A stretch of DNA of 64,000 nt from Corythoichthys intestinalis (taxonomy: Eukaryota; Chordata; Actinopteri; Syngnathiformes; Syngnathidae): NCBI RefSeq assembly GCF_030265065.1, contig NC_080409.1, positions 29,956,501-30,020,500 on the forward strand, in the 5' to 3' direction. A model generated the notes under the pieces. The model saw only the letters and a list, made by a program, of their open reading frames with translations. It was not told the DNA's origin and ran no database searches. Position numbers and translations under genes: made by a program. Shown here piece after piece: positions 45,747 to 57,957 of the stretch (the first letter of the stretch is position 1; every line of letters begins with the position of its first letter).

Positions 45747-48700
45747 ATGTCTCCAGACGAGAGCCTCGCCTCCAGCGTCACCGACAAAAGGTAAGTTCCC
45801 TTGCGGACTTTCAAACATTCTCGTCGGGATCAATTCTTGTGGACGTCGGTGGGGGGGGGACGTCGCGTGTACAGGGTTGACGTGTGGCACATAATGCGTT
45901 TGATCTTATTTCTTGGTTTAAAACCTCATCTTAAATGACCCTTTAGTGACGATTTCATTCTTTGATAGGGATTTTTAACCCTGGGACAGTGATCACTAGA
46001 GAGTACAGCTATTTAAAAGTTATTTTTCTTAAATGAATGTAAAAAAAAAATTTATGACCTTTAACCCTTTAAAGGGCAAGTGGGTGTTTTGGGCATTAAA
46101 ATATAAAAGGGGTGCTTGAGCCTATCCCATCTAACTACGGACAGGAGGCGGCGTTGCCAGCCAATCACAGGGCACAATGAGACGAACAAGCATTCGCCCT
46201 CACACTTATACCTAGGGACATTCATTCATTCTTTTTCCATCCCGCTTTTCCTCACGAGGGTCACGGAGGGGACAATTCAATCATTATTGTATTTTTCATA
46301 ATATTCTGATAATTCATACATGTAATGGGCTCATCGTATTTATTGATATTTAACTTAATTGGCAGGGAGATTCGGCACTGTGCAATGAGCCAGACCATCT
46401 TTATATTCTTTTTGCGCGTAGTGGTTGTTTGCATTGTTTTTGTTTCAAAGGTAACTATTACTCCGTTACATTTACTTGAGTTACTTTTTGAGGAAAATGT
46501 ATTTCCAAGAGTAGTTTTTCTTAGCCATACTTTTTACTTTTACTTGAGTAGATTTGTGAAGAAGAAACGCTATTCTTATTCCGCTACACTAGTCGTTAAA
46601 TTTTTCTTCTTTATTCTACATATTAGATTTTACATATTTTTATTTGCCAGAGATGCCAACAGTGGCTCTACCAGTTTCACCAATGAGCTGTCGCAGCAAT
46701 AATCACATGACTCCATTATACCTATCAGACTCAAGCTTGCCGTTCTACAATCACGCCAGCCTGTTTAATCACGTGGCGTGCGCTGCCGTCAACATGACTC
46801 AAAAGTGCAAATTTGCACTTTTATCTCCCAGTTCCCGCGGAAAACTGGAGATATGATTCTTTTAATTTCATAATATGAAATATGTTTTCTCCTCTAAAGG
46901 GCACTCATGCTCTTTGCACGAATGATTATTATTTCTGTAGATTTTTTTTCTTTTGCAAGAATTCAATGATTTTTTTTTTTCATTTCTTCGGCTTAATATG
47001 GTTATGTAAAAGGTTGTAGTACTGTGTAATAATAACAGTTCGTATAGATAACTTTGTGCTGAGAAAAAAAATGTTTAAAAAAATAATAATAATCAAACAT
47101 CGTAAGCAGTTACTCACAATGTTACTCGTTACTTGAGTGTTCTTTCACCAAATACTTTTATACTTGTATTTGAGAACATTTTTAGGATGACTACTTTTAC
47201 TTGAGTAATATTATTTTTAAGAAACACTACTCTTTCTTGAGTAAAATTTTTGGCTACTCTACCAACCTCTGATCATATCTCTTTTTCAGGATGCAGTCGG
47301 TAGGTGTGGCACTGGAAGAGCTGCTGGTAACTGCTCAGAAACAAGAATGCCTGACGATCGGCATCTACGAGTCAGCGCAACTTCTCAATACGTGAGTTAA
47401 GCATCTGCGCACTAAAAATAAGTTAGAATCCAATGCAGGATTGGAATATTTAATTTAGTGATTCTATCGCCGACCACAAGAGGGAGTCAGTAATTCCTGT
47501 TAACACTATATAGGATATACATTTACCATTGATGGTGCTCGCTGTCCATTGCATCTTTAATCACAGCCAGCCTTCCAGTCAATATGCATTGAATATTATT
47601 TAAAAAAAAAAAAAAAAAAAAAAGATAATTATTGGAGTGCTGTTGTTGTTGTAACGATTGTATTTCTATTTTTTATTCACTTTAATTTCATTTTGTTTTT
47701 TTTTAAACATATTTTTAATTTAGAATTGTATGCATCCATAATTCGGGGGGGAAAATCAATTATTTTAATAAAAAAGCGAAGCGTTCGAACGATCACTTCC
47801 AGCCGCTCCCACTTGAAATGGATTAGACATTTGTTGCTGTCAGTCGGTGTTTTCAATATCAATTTCCCTCCTTTACTTATTAGCAGTGTTGTCACTAATA
47901 CTTTAATTAGTAATCTGATTACTTTCTTTCAGTAACAAATAATCTAGCACATTTTTCCAAACCAGTAATCTGATTAAAGTTAGTTTCCTTAGGGTCTGTG
48001 TGTTACTAATACGCCTCATAATGTATGTAGAATAAAGACTATTGTAGTCATGTACAAAGAGCATTTTGAATAGAAAATGCGAGAAAGGTTCCAGCTACGT
48101 GTTGGTTTCCATGGTAACCGCTCACACTTACTTCCTATTTTGGTCTCGAGTCACACGCGCTAAGTGTTTGAAGACTAAAAAACGCATATGCCAGCGCAAT
48201 GCACATTTGAGCCGAGTGCAGCCCCCTTTTGAGATGTGCGAGGGAATGTTGATTTGTGTACATACATAAATTAATGTGAGTATTTTTCCTTGATTCTAGA
48301 GGGTTCTGGCGATAGGTTGGACCCCCTATATACACGGTTGTTTCGTAGCTTTGCCGTTGCAACGCGAGGGGGTGGGGGGGGGGGTAGTCATCGCTCCAAG
48401 ATGGGAAGCATTATTTACATCTTATTCGTTTTGCACATTTATGCCGTGAGGTGACGTGTTCGTTTAGCATCTTTCAGATTTGTTGTAAGTCTGATTGAGT
48501 GTAAAGTGCATAATTGCCGCCACGTTTTGTTTCCAAATTGACCGCTTGTGTGTACGGCGTACTTCCGGTTTGTGCCGGCGCATCCGCGCCCACCCCCATG
48601 TTTGTCTTTATTGCACTGTGCAATTCATTTCTGTGTTGTTGTTCATTGAACAGTCAATTTGCATTGGTTTACATTGTCACTGATATGCTCTTAACCCCTA

Positions 48701-51700
48701 AATCCTAATCTGATTTCAACAAATTCCATGCAGTTTGTCAGTTATTTGTTAGTTTCAGGGCTCCGGACTGGCTAAGCTAGCGCGAGTCAGTGGTGGTTGA
48801 AATCCACTCCATCGACTAATGATTAAGCCTTATGTAAAAAGTTCTGATCTTCCCCCTTAAATTCAATTATCGGAAAGTCAATTACATGCGATGACATTTT
48901 TTGTTGTTGTCATTCTTATGTTGAGGCGGCAAAGGGAGAAAAATTGCTAAAAAGTGACTGATAAATTACTTTTAAAGTATCTTAGTTACTTTGATAATAA
49001 AGTAATCGGAAAAGTAACTAGATTACTTTTTTGAGGCGTAATCAGTAATTAAATTACTTTTTCAAGTAATCTGTGACAACACTGCTAACAAGCACAACAC
49101 ATACTCTGTCCCTTGGGCTGGCAGTGAATTTAGTTAAGCTAATGATAACTTTTGAATACCGGTAGATGTCCACTGTAATGCACTGTCCCTGAAAGGATTA
49201 AATCACCAAAAATAGTCACTTTTCCAACTTTGTACATTTCGATCACCGGTGCCTTCCAGAGACCCAGACAGCGTGGTCCTGTGCGTGCTGGCCGCCGACG
49301 GTGCCGAGGACGATGTGGCGCTACAGATCCACTTCACACTGCTTCAGTCGTTTTGTTGCGACAGCGGCATCACCATCCTGCGCGTTGCGGGCATGCCGCG
49401 ACTCCGGCGGCTGCTGGCCAATGTGGACGGCGGCTGCAAGGACATACACTGCATGTTGGTCACGGTACGGCTGCGCTTCAAGTTCCGTCTTTTCTCACCG
49501 GGATTGACTCGATAATATACTTGCATTTGCTGAAACACTAAGCAAATGTTTGACTACTAATCATGACAAAGAATTTCAACTACTACTAATTTATACTTAC
49601 TTAAATGTAATATTTTGTAAGAAACAGTTTGGGAAAACTATCATGATACCTGCATAATCACGTTGAGTCATATTTTTCACCAGATGGCTACATGCTAGCA
49701 TCGGAATGTTTTCATAAACGCGCTTTTTTGGGGCACAAAAGGACTATGCAGCAGAATATTAACCAAATTAATCAATTTTTTGACACAAAAATTGTTTTCA
49801 TTTTTGTCCCATGAGAATGCTGAATATTTTCTCAAACATCCTTTAGTTGATAAATAAATGCTTTTTAGAAGCCTATATTACTGCATAGTGAATGCTTTGT
49901 TTAGTCACAAACAGCGTTATTTTACTGTAAAAGGTATATATTTTATCAGAGAAGAGTAGACTGATGCTAGGTTCATAACTCAGGTCTTAATGCACTATTC
50001 TGATTTTTTTTCATAAAGTGGGGCAAATTAGTATTTAGTCACCCACTAATCGTGCAAGTTCTCCCACTTGAAAATATTAGAGAGGCCTGTAATTGTCAAC
50101 ATGGGTAAACCTCAACCATGAGAGGCAGAATGTGAAAAGAAACAGAAAATCAAATTGTTTGATTTTTAAAGAATTTATTTGCAAATCATGGTGGAAAATA
50201 AGTATCTGGTCAATACCAAAAGTTCATTTCAATACTTTGTTATGTACCCTTTGCTGGCAATAACAGAGTCCAAACGTTTTCTGTAACTCTTCACAAGCTT
50301 TTCACACACTGTTGCTGGTATTTTGGCCCATTCCTCCATGCAGATCTCCTCTAGAGCAATGATGTTTTGGGGCTGTCGTTGGGCAACACGGACTTTCAAC
50401 TCCCTCCACAGATTTTCTTTGGGGTTGAAATCTGGAGACTGGCTAGGCCACTCCAGGACCTTGAAATGCTTCTTACGAAGCCACTCCTTTGTTGCCCTGG
50501 CTGTGTGTTTGGGATCATTGTCATGCTGAAAGACCCAGCCACGTCTCATCTTCAATGCCCTTGCTGTTGGAAGGAGATTTTCACTCAAAATCTCTCGATA
50601 AATGGCCCCATTCATTCTTTCCTTTACACAGATCTGTCGTCCTGGTCCCGTTGCAGAAAAACAGCCCCAAAGCCTGATGTTTCCACCCCCATGCTTCTCA
50701 GTGGGTATGGTGTTCTTCGGATGCAATTCAGTATTCTTTCTCCTCCAAACACGAGAACCTGTGTTTCTACCAAAAAGTTCTATTTTGGTTTCATCTGACC
50801 ATAACACATTCTCCCAGTCCTCTTCTGGATCATCCACATACATGCTCTCTAGCGAACCGCAGACGGGCCTGGATGTGTACTGGCTTCAGCAGGGGGACAC
50901 ATCTGGCAGTGCAAGATTTGAGTCCCTGGCGGCGCATTGTGTTACTGATAGTAGCCTTTGTTACTGTGGTCCCAGATCTCTGTAGGTCATTCACTAGGTC
51001 CCCCCGTGTAGTTCTGGGATTTTTGCTCTCCGTTCTTGTTATCATTTTGACGCCATGGGGTGAGATCTTGCATGGAGCCCCAGGTCGAGGGAGATTATCA
51101 GTGGTCTGGTATGTCTTCCATTTTCTAATAATGGCTCCCACGGTTGATTTCTTTACACCAAGCGTTTTACCTATTGCAGATTCAGTCTTCCCAACCTGGT
51201 GCGGTTCTACAATTTTGTCTCTGGTGTCCTTCGACAGCTGTTTGGTCTTGGCCATAGTGGAGTTTGGAGTGTGACTGACTGAGGTTGTGGACAGGTGTCT
51301 TTTATACCGATAATGAGTTAAAACAGGTGCCATTAATACAGGTAACGAGTGGAGCTTCGTTAGACCTTGTTAGAAGAAGTTGGACCTCTTTAACAGCCAG
51401 AAATCTTGCTTGTTTGTAGGTGACCAAATACTTATTTTCCACTCTAATTTGGAAATAAATTCTTTAAAAATCAAACAATGTGATTTTCTGTTTTTTTTCC
51501 CACATTCTGTCTCTCATGGTTGAGGTTTATTTACCCATGTTGACATTTGCAGGCCTCTCTTATCTTTTCAAGTGGGATACCCATAATGAACCAATACCAC
51601 GTTTTTTGAAGACGTACAAAAAATATGTTTGCTTATTTTAAGTAGTAAATTACTACATACTAAGTTAAAATAATTTCAATCATGGCTTAGTCACACTGCT

Positions 51701-53549
51701 TAAAAACTTTTGTGCTTACTTGATGTGGATGTCAATATATTAATGAAATTTTCTAAAACATGAGAATTAAAATACTCTCTAAGGCCAAAATGCTGTTTTT
51801 CATAAAGGTTTGTTCGGTTTGATACCAAGCCTGATGCTCGTATGAAGTCCACAGTCAGTAACATTATGCTAAATTAGTACATTTGTTTAGCTCATGCGCT
51901 AATTACTTAAGCTAGCAGGGGGCACGAGTTCGCAAGGCTGCTTTTTCCGGTTTTCCGTCCTAACAAAGTTAACATCTTTATAAACACTCAGGTAGTGTTG
52001 TTTTTGGCAGCCATTTTAATTTGTGTCTTAGTCTTAGTCTTTTGGACAAAAATACTTATTGGTCAAATTTTAGTCACTTCAAAATGTGTTTGTCTTTGTC
52101 TAGTTTTAGTCAATGAAAACTGACAAATTTCGTCTCGTTTTAGTCGACAATTTTCAATGTTTTTGTCTATAAACTACAAAAGTTTTAGTCCATGAATAAA
52201 TAAAGGTTTCCAACAATTTCGAATGAACATGACATACGAGCACATGACTGTAGTCTACAAGGACATCACCATTTTCATAATGATAATACACACTCAGCAT
52301 GAAAACATCACATTATTTGCAATTTATTAAACTCACCTGGACGCCACAAACTGTATGTAAAACGTTTTTCAAGTTTTTAAGAAGACACCGATTCACCGTG
52401 CTAAATGCTAATGCTAATATGAACGCTATGCTAACCCAACAATTTAGTTCAGTGTGTGATGATCACTCAGCACACCTTTTAAAGGCTAAAGCAACAAGCC
52501 AAGATAAGCAAAACTTACCAAGCAGCACCTGACACATATGTTTCACAAAATGAGCCTGAAAGGGCACTGAATAAGCGTGTGTGTGGGTCGGGGGTGAGGC
52601 GCAGCACGTCACACGAATGACACGGCTAAACACTGCTAAATGCGTTTTAACTACAAATACAATAAGAAAATACACATGAAAACTATGGCAAATTTTCATC
52701 TCGTTCTCGTGTCGTTAGACGACAAGTGGCATCCATCTCGTTATGTTTCAGTCTTCCAAGACAAGTTTTCAGTGCGTCATCATGAAAAAAATTGTTCATT
52801 GACGAAATATTTTTGTTATTGTCATCGTTGATGAAAACAACACTGCACTCAGGTCAATGTCAGTGCTCACAAAACTTCACGTACTGGCTGGTATTACTAC
52901 TCTTTGTGCGCATTTATGCACCATTTAAAGTACAGGCCAATAAATCTAACTTCTAAATGAACTACATTGAACTACACTGACCAAACAAAAACTCTTCAGA
53001 TTTAAAAAAAACAAACGTATTTTTTCTCTTGTATTTTTTTTCTGCTGCTGCTGCTGTTTCTTCGGCGGCGTTTGTAACTGGTGGCCAACTTGGTTGGAAA
53101 TTAAATCTCAAAAGTTAATCCTGCAATGTCACATCACACTCTGTAAATGTCTTTTCTAATTTAGCTGGAGATATGTCTCTGTTTATTTTATATTTTTCCT
53201 TGTAAATCGTATTAAATACATTTTTCAAGTGTTATCAATATTTGGGCCTTTGTACATTTGATTGTCATTCACCAAGCTCTATTCAATTTAAAAAAATATA
53301 TATTTAGTTTTGGTACAAATATTGTGCGTTTAATCAATATTAATTAATAATTACTAGGTCGCTAATTAATTAGATTTTATTAATTTTTTTTCAATCGAGT
53401 CCCACCCCTAATTTTTTATTGAAATGCCGTATTTGTGTCCTCAGAACCCCGAAGCCAATCACTGCCGGCTGCAAGAAGTTGGCGTCTACTGCCAGGAGAG
53501 CCTCCGCGTGGACCAGTGGGTCCCCGAGCTCGTCCTGGAGGAACGTTGA
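45747..53549 (+). CDS. gadd45b: GADD45 beta stress sensor
   Basis: GADD45 proteins are small acidic nuclear/cytoplasmic proteins that bind MEKK4, p38, PCNA and cyclin B1-CDK1 after stress. Exons 45747-45790, 47290-47391, 49260-49464 and 53445-53549 join in phase to 151 residues (human GADD45B 160), with the family's four-exon layout. Sequence: [81 protein letters not shown] and a closing [26 protein letters not shown] and V.GM.RL favour beta over alpha and gamma. The acidic loop before DDVALQ is shorter than in human. Intron 1 holds a hAT MITE, intron 2 a hAT element, intron 3 a Tc1 element and another hAT. Confidence 0.93.
46095..46275. mobile_element. LINE 3'-tail fragment
   Basis: TTGAGCCTATCCCATCTAAC, GCCAGCCAATCACAGGGCAC, CACTTATACCTAGGGACATT and CTTTTCCTCACGAGGGTCAC follow the order of a widespread fish L2-type LINE 3' end. 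Confidence 0.6.
46440..47270. mobile_element. hAT MITE, second member of the 39783 family
   Basis: Shares ACTCCGTTACATTTACTTGA, GTAGATTTGTGAAGAAGAAA and the right end GGCTACTCTACCAACCTCTG with 39783-40679. The left terminus is worn. Lies in gadd45b intron 1, ending about 20 bases before the exon 2 acceptor. Confidence 0.8.
47806..47875 (-). repeat. fold-back family, right arm with 3' flank
   Basis: CTTGAAATGGATTAGACATT then the shared flank TTTTCAATATCAATTTCCCT. In gadd45b intron 2; a worn left-arm scrap is at 47528-47590. Confidence 0.65.
47884..49083. mobile_element. hAT element (CAGTGTTGTCAC ends)
   Basis: CAGTGTTGTCACTAATACTT and (complement of right) CAGTGTTGTCACAGATTACT. The flanks CTTATTAG and CTAACAAG agree at 5 of 8. 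About 1.2 kb, rich in GTAATCTGATTAC motifs, no transposase seen. A truncated relative lies at 61552-61690. Confidence 0.75.
50016..51577 (-). mobile_element. Tc1 transposon, copy A, transposase broken by a 4-base duplication
   Basis: Left end AGTGGGGCAAATTAGTATTT with long inverted ends (AGAGAGGCCTGTAATTGTC). Transposase on the minus strand, 51255-50229: [17 protein letters not shown], paired helix-turn-helix with [16 protein letters not shown], then [25 protein letters not shown] and [11 protein letters not shown] (DD34E blocks). Length is 1027 bases against 1023 in copy B: an extra ATGT in GCATGTATGTGGATGATCC shifts the frame in mid-protein. The right terminus is cut short at about 51577. 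Sits in gadd45b intron 3. Confidence 0.93.
51994..52846. mobile_element. hAT MITE with perfect 8-bp target duplication
   Basis: Ends AGTGTTGTTTTTGGCAGCC and AAAACAACACTGC; ACTCAGGT repeated at 51986-51993 and 52847-52854. 853 bp, T-rich with TTTTAGTC repeats. In gadd45b intron 3. Confidence 0.85.
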
Positions 53550-53956
53550 AAGCAAATGCAACTTCACGGGTCAAGTTTGAACAGGGGAAGGGAACCCCAC
53601 ACAAATCTTAGGCTGCGTGACCAAGTCGAACTCTAGGAAATTCCACAGCGAGGACTGCTTCGCGGACGAGCCGGTGTTTCTAGGAAGCGGACTGGAATGC
53701 GGCCAAAGTAAAACTATGCACGGCATTCCCGACACACGCAAGAACTCCAAGGACACTTTTGTATTCTTTTATTTATGTTGGTGCTGTCAACATTCGTTGT
53801 TGTGAAATAGCGACGTGCTGCCTAGTTTTATTTGTTGCTTATAAATTATTTTCTTTATCATTGGCTTTACGGTCTCATCTGTTTCAAATGAGCATGAATT
53901 GTGCTTTTTACTACAGCCACACAATACTAAAATAACACATTCTACATTTTTATTGA

Positions 53957-54035
53957 CTCATTCCATTAATGGAAATCATTATCTGCTAGCCCCTCCCAGT
54001 CAAAATGGATTGGGCAACTATTGCAGTCATTGCCA
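53957..54035 (-). repeat. fold-back family copy downstream of gadd45b
   Basis: CCCCTCCCAGTCAAAATGGA then TTGGGCAACTATTGCAGTCA: reverse arm, with a worn left part. Confidence 0.6.
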
Positions 54036-54059
54036 GTAAAGGTGTCAAATAGGTCTTTC

Positions 54060-54815
54060 ATCTGGTAGATTTGCTCAAGAAAATATAGCCATTGTTTATT
54101 ATTTTTTTAATACAAATTTTCACATTTTAAAATATTTTGCCACAAGGCTGCAGTATTTCCCCATCAATGTTTTATTTAACAGTGAAAATGCTTTATTTTA
54201 TCATTAAAATGCAAAATCGTGCCACTAAACAGCTTATTTTTTCCTCACAAGGGCTATATTTTTTGGGCAAAATGGCGCTATATTTCCATTAAAACTATGA
54301 ATATTTTGCACACCGTTATGCCACCAAGTGTAATATTTGGTCCTAAATGGCTTAGTTTACCAATAGAAATTCATTTTGTCGTTTAGAAGGCAAAATTATG
54401 CCACTCATATGCTTTTGACAAAATGATTATATTATATATATTTTCTGGATAAAAAATACAAATAATGCCATATTTAGCACACCTAGTTGTTTTCTTCTGA
54501 AGAAAATGCAACATTTTCCCACAAATTTCTCAAATTTGCCATCACAATTTAGCCGCAACGCTGAAATTCAGCTCAATACGATAAACTTTATTAATCCCTT
54601 GGGAGGGTATCTGGTCATGAAGGGCTTTATTTAAAAGTAAAAATATTGTGTTTTGTCATTTAAATGCAAAACTGAGCCACTGAACTGCTGTCTACATAAA
54701 GAGGCTATATTTATGACAAAATTGTGATATTTTGGTAATTAAAAAAATAAGTAAACCCCATATTTTCCACAACCCACTGTATTTTTCTTTAGAAAATGCA
54801 AAATTTTCACAGTGG
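54060..54815. other. AT-rich gene-free stretch between gadd45b and gng7
   Basis: No exon. Repeated phrases such as AAAATGCAAAATTTT, GCCACTAAACAGC and TATTTTGGGCAAAATGGC suggest an old degenerate repeat of about 70 bp. Confidence 0.4.
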
Positions 54816-54869
54816 GTACGAGGTGCTTTTCAGCATGCGCATCTTTCGTGGCACGCCAGACCTACTTAG

Positions 54870-55018
54870 AGTGTTTGTTGCCAAAAAGCTCAATCTTGGT
54901 CTCATCTGACCAGAGCAGACGGTCCCAGGCTTCAACAATTATTTGAATTAAAAAAAAATATTAGAAGCTAAAAAACACATCTTAACCAGGGGTGCCAATA
55001 ATTATGGAGGGCACTGTA
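54870..55018. mobile_element. Tc1-like end fragment
   Basis: AAAAGCTCAATCTTGGTCTC, TGACCAGAGCAGACGGTCCC and the terminus GTGCCAATAATTATGGAGGG then CACTGTA, a common fish Tc1 group. No transposase core. Confidence 0.65.
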
Positions 55019-55019
55019 A

Positions 55020-55480
55020 GTAGTAAGTACTGTATTTGTTTATTATAACAACAAGATGGCATTAACATTATTAACATTCTGTTAAAGCGATCCATGGATA
55101 GAAAGACTTGTAGTTCTTAAAAGATAAATGTTAGAACAAGTTATAGAAATTTTATATTAAATCCCCTCTTAATGTTTTTGTTTGAATAAAAATTGTAAAA
55201 TTTTCAATCAAAAAATAAAACTAGTAGCTCGCCATTGTTGATGTCAATAATAAATTACACAATGGTCATGGTGCTGAAACCCATAAAAATCAGTCGCACC
55301 CAAGCGCCAGCAGAGGGCGACAAAACACCAAAAAACACAAGTAACAAATGGACATGACACTATGCTGTCATTTTAATCTGTTTGAGTGGGGCATGTGCGT
55401 TAAATGCGTCAAATATTTTAACGTGATTAATTTAAAAAATTAATTACCGCCCGTTAACGCGATAATTTTTACAGCCCTAA
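55020..55480. mobile_element. hAT-type MITE, copy 3, one end lost
   Basis: Same sequence as copies at 5667 and 34092 (TTAACATTCTGTTAAAGCGA, CATCCATTG-side text, CGTTAACGCGATAATTTTTA then CAGCCCTA). Left end truncated where it abuts the Tc1 fragment. Confidence 0.8.
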
Positions 55481-55894
55481 ATAAAAACACATTTCTCACA
55501 AAATTAAAGTGGTTATGATGGTAAATTTTCATATGACCTTATTAGCACTAGCACTTGAAGTCACACGGGCAAAAAAAAAGCCTTTGGGGTTGAATTTTTC
55601 CCACGTTGCTAAACAAAACTCAAAGTCAGGTGGAGACAGAAACTGCCAAACAGGCAAAGCCAGCCCTTGCACATACACTGTTTCCATTGCATCCATTCCC
55701 ACACACCAGCTTGTGCTTTGACACTGAAACCTGCCGTGGGGTTGTGTTTAATGACTCAGGGCGTGGCTGACACCATCATGCCGGAATCCTCCGCTCTCAC
55801 GTGTGCTCAGAGTCCAAAGGAGGAGAAGTGTACGGAAACTCATTGCTGCCCCCCCCCCAAAAAAAGTCCGATAACACATTTTTGTATTATCAGA

Positions 55895-56045
55895 TTTATA
55901 CCTGATAATATCAAATGTTTATGTAATGTTAAAAAACTTGATAACTATCATGTTAAAACAGGAAAACTATCAATAAAAACATGAATGTTGTCATTTAAAA
56001 ACGTGATAATTTTCATGTAAAAACGTGATAACTATCATGTTAAAG
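55895..56045. repeat. short tandem repeat, ACGTGATAACTATCATGTTAAAA-type
   Basis: Four or five loose units of about 30 bp with CTTGATAACTATCATGTTAA and AACGTGATAATTTTCATGT, each with an internal palindrome. Confidence 0.65.
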
Positions 56046-57300
56046 CAGAAGTTCAGAATTTTTGACATTAGGCTTAATCTTCGAGTTAGCGGGGGTTTAA
56101 TTAGTTGGTTGAGTTGATTTTAACAAATTCTGTGCGATTTTGTCATTAGTTTCAGGGCTCCGGAGTGGCTAAGCTAGCGCGAGTGAATGGGGCCAACTTA
56201 GCATGCCAATACAAAATGATACGGATCTCCGAACAGATCCAACATAGTCAAATAAATTCAAAATGCAAATCATTGTTCAAAAACAATGTCACGAAAAAAC
56301 TGCCGTAATTCATTTCATTCTGCAGGACTATTTTTTTAGATGCGTAATACGACCAGAATAGAGAGGAGTGCTTCTCGTGCTAACGCAACATTCAAGGAAG
56401 TTGGGAAGTCCAGTACCACTTGCGACCTCAAAGCCTTCCAAGCAAATGTAAACAGCATAGATGGCTGATCGCGACAAGTTTTTTTTTTTTTCTATTTTGG
56501 CCATCAAAACACATTTTGACCTTCAGCAAACCTGCCTTCTCGTAAGCGATCAAATAGTGGAGGTGCTCCAATAATATTTTTTCTGATCGGAGGTTGTAAA
56601 CTCTGACTTCCCACCTTCCTCGAATGCAGCATCAGATTGCTGCGTTAATTGACGGCCCGCAACATGGTGAAATGTGAATTTAGAGGCTCTGGAAACAGAC
56701 AGAAGAAATGGGCAAGGGGAACGTTTCCACACATTCCTTATGAAGAACGAGCAACAATATAAACTGGTTACTTGCTGCTGGCTACGACATATAAAATCAG
56801 CAGTGAAAAAAACCAATGTGATATCACTGCCCTGCTCCTCTGCAGATCTTCTGGATTATAAATGTTGCTGTGAATGCTGCAATTATTGATATTCTCAGGC
56901 ACAAAGACTTGTTGGTACATTTTCCGGATGGCAACTGTGACTTTCCATCGTCCAATCATGCACGTTATGAATTCACCAACTATTTAAAGTGTATGTGTGT
57001 GTGTATGATTGCTAAAGGTTGCTGACCACTGTTCTATACGATAATGCATTTCTGTCAATAATTGAATTTATTAATCGAATCATCCATTTATGGGGGGGAA
57101 AAAAACAACTGTTCAAATACCAGTAAATTAAAAAAATAATAATGAACGCAAATTTAAGAAAGCCATGAGTGATAAAGAAATGTATGTTTATCTAAATAAA
57201 ATGAAATAAATATTTTTAAAAAAAATCAAAACAAATGATAACAAATTTAAGAAAGAAGATTTCAAACATATATTCCAATCCAACCCCACATTCCTTATCT

Positions 57301-57403
57301 CTTTGGCTGCCATTGACGGCCATAGATGTCCAATCCATTGAAATGTAATGGACGTCCGCTGCTGTCATTATGCCTTTTCAATATTAATTTCCCTCTTTTA
57401 CTA
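57301..57403 (+). repeat. fold-back family hairpin with 3' flank
   Basis: GGCTGCCATTGACGGCCATA, GATGTCCAATCCATTGAA, then ATGTAATGGACGTCCGCTGC and the shared flank TTTTCAATATTAATTTCCCT. Confidence 0.85.
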
Positions 57404-57878
57404 CCACAAGAAAAACACAGGTCTGTTATATCATCTTTTTTATTCATTTAATCTACTTATCAATATTTTTGTCTTGACAACAAATATCCACAAAATATTA
57501 ACAGTGTGCGAGAAAAACATGACTTATATGGTATATGTATGGCACGTCAGAGAACCCCCCCACCCAATAAAAGGGATTTGCCTCTCAATCATCAAGGCAA
57601 AAATAATAAGTTCAGAAAAAAGTCAATTTTCAAGGCTGTGGTCTTCGTGGAATTCGTCATGTTTTGATATGAAAAGTATGAAATGTACTTTTTTGTTTTA
57701 CACACAGCACGACTAGAAGGGGAACTGACAATGGACCGATCAAAACACTTGGGTAAGATGACCAAATACGGGCATCACGACCTTTCGCGCAGAAGAGAAA
57801 CCCAGAAAAAGATACCCACAATCCATTGCTACCCTTCACGCAGGAACGCTGACTGAATGACAAAGTAGAGAACATTTA

Positions 57879-57957
57879 CTCACTGGCTGCCATTGACGGC
57901 GATAGACGTCCAATCCATCTGGACTGGGAAAGGCTGGTGGCGAATGATCAATGAGTT
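57879..57957 (+). repeat. fold-back family copy, best-preserved left arm
   Basis: CTCACTGGCTGCCATTGACG, GCGATAGACGTCCAATCCAT, CTGGACTGGGAAAGGCTGGT, GGCGAATGATCAATGAGTTG. Confidence 0.8.

Noticed and set aside
46325-46702. Phe-rich 125-codon frame in gadd45b intron 1
   Set aside because: Falls across the hAT MITE; hydrophobic look comes from T-rich DNA.
50367-51274. Long plus-strand frames across the Tc1 at 50-51 kb
   Set aside because: They are antisense to the transposase and have no motif of their own; the same holds for the minus-strand frame at 62126-62794.
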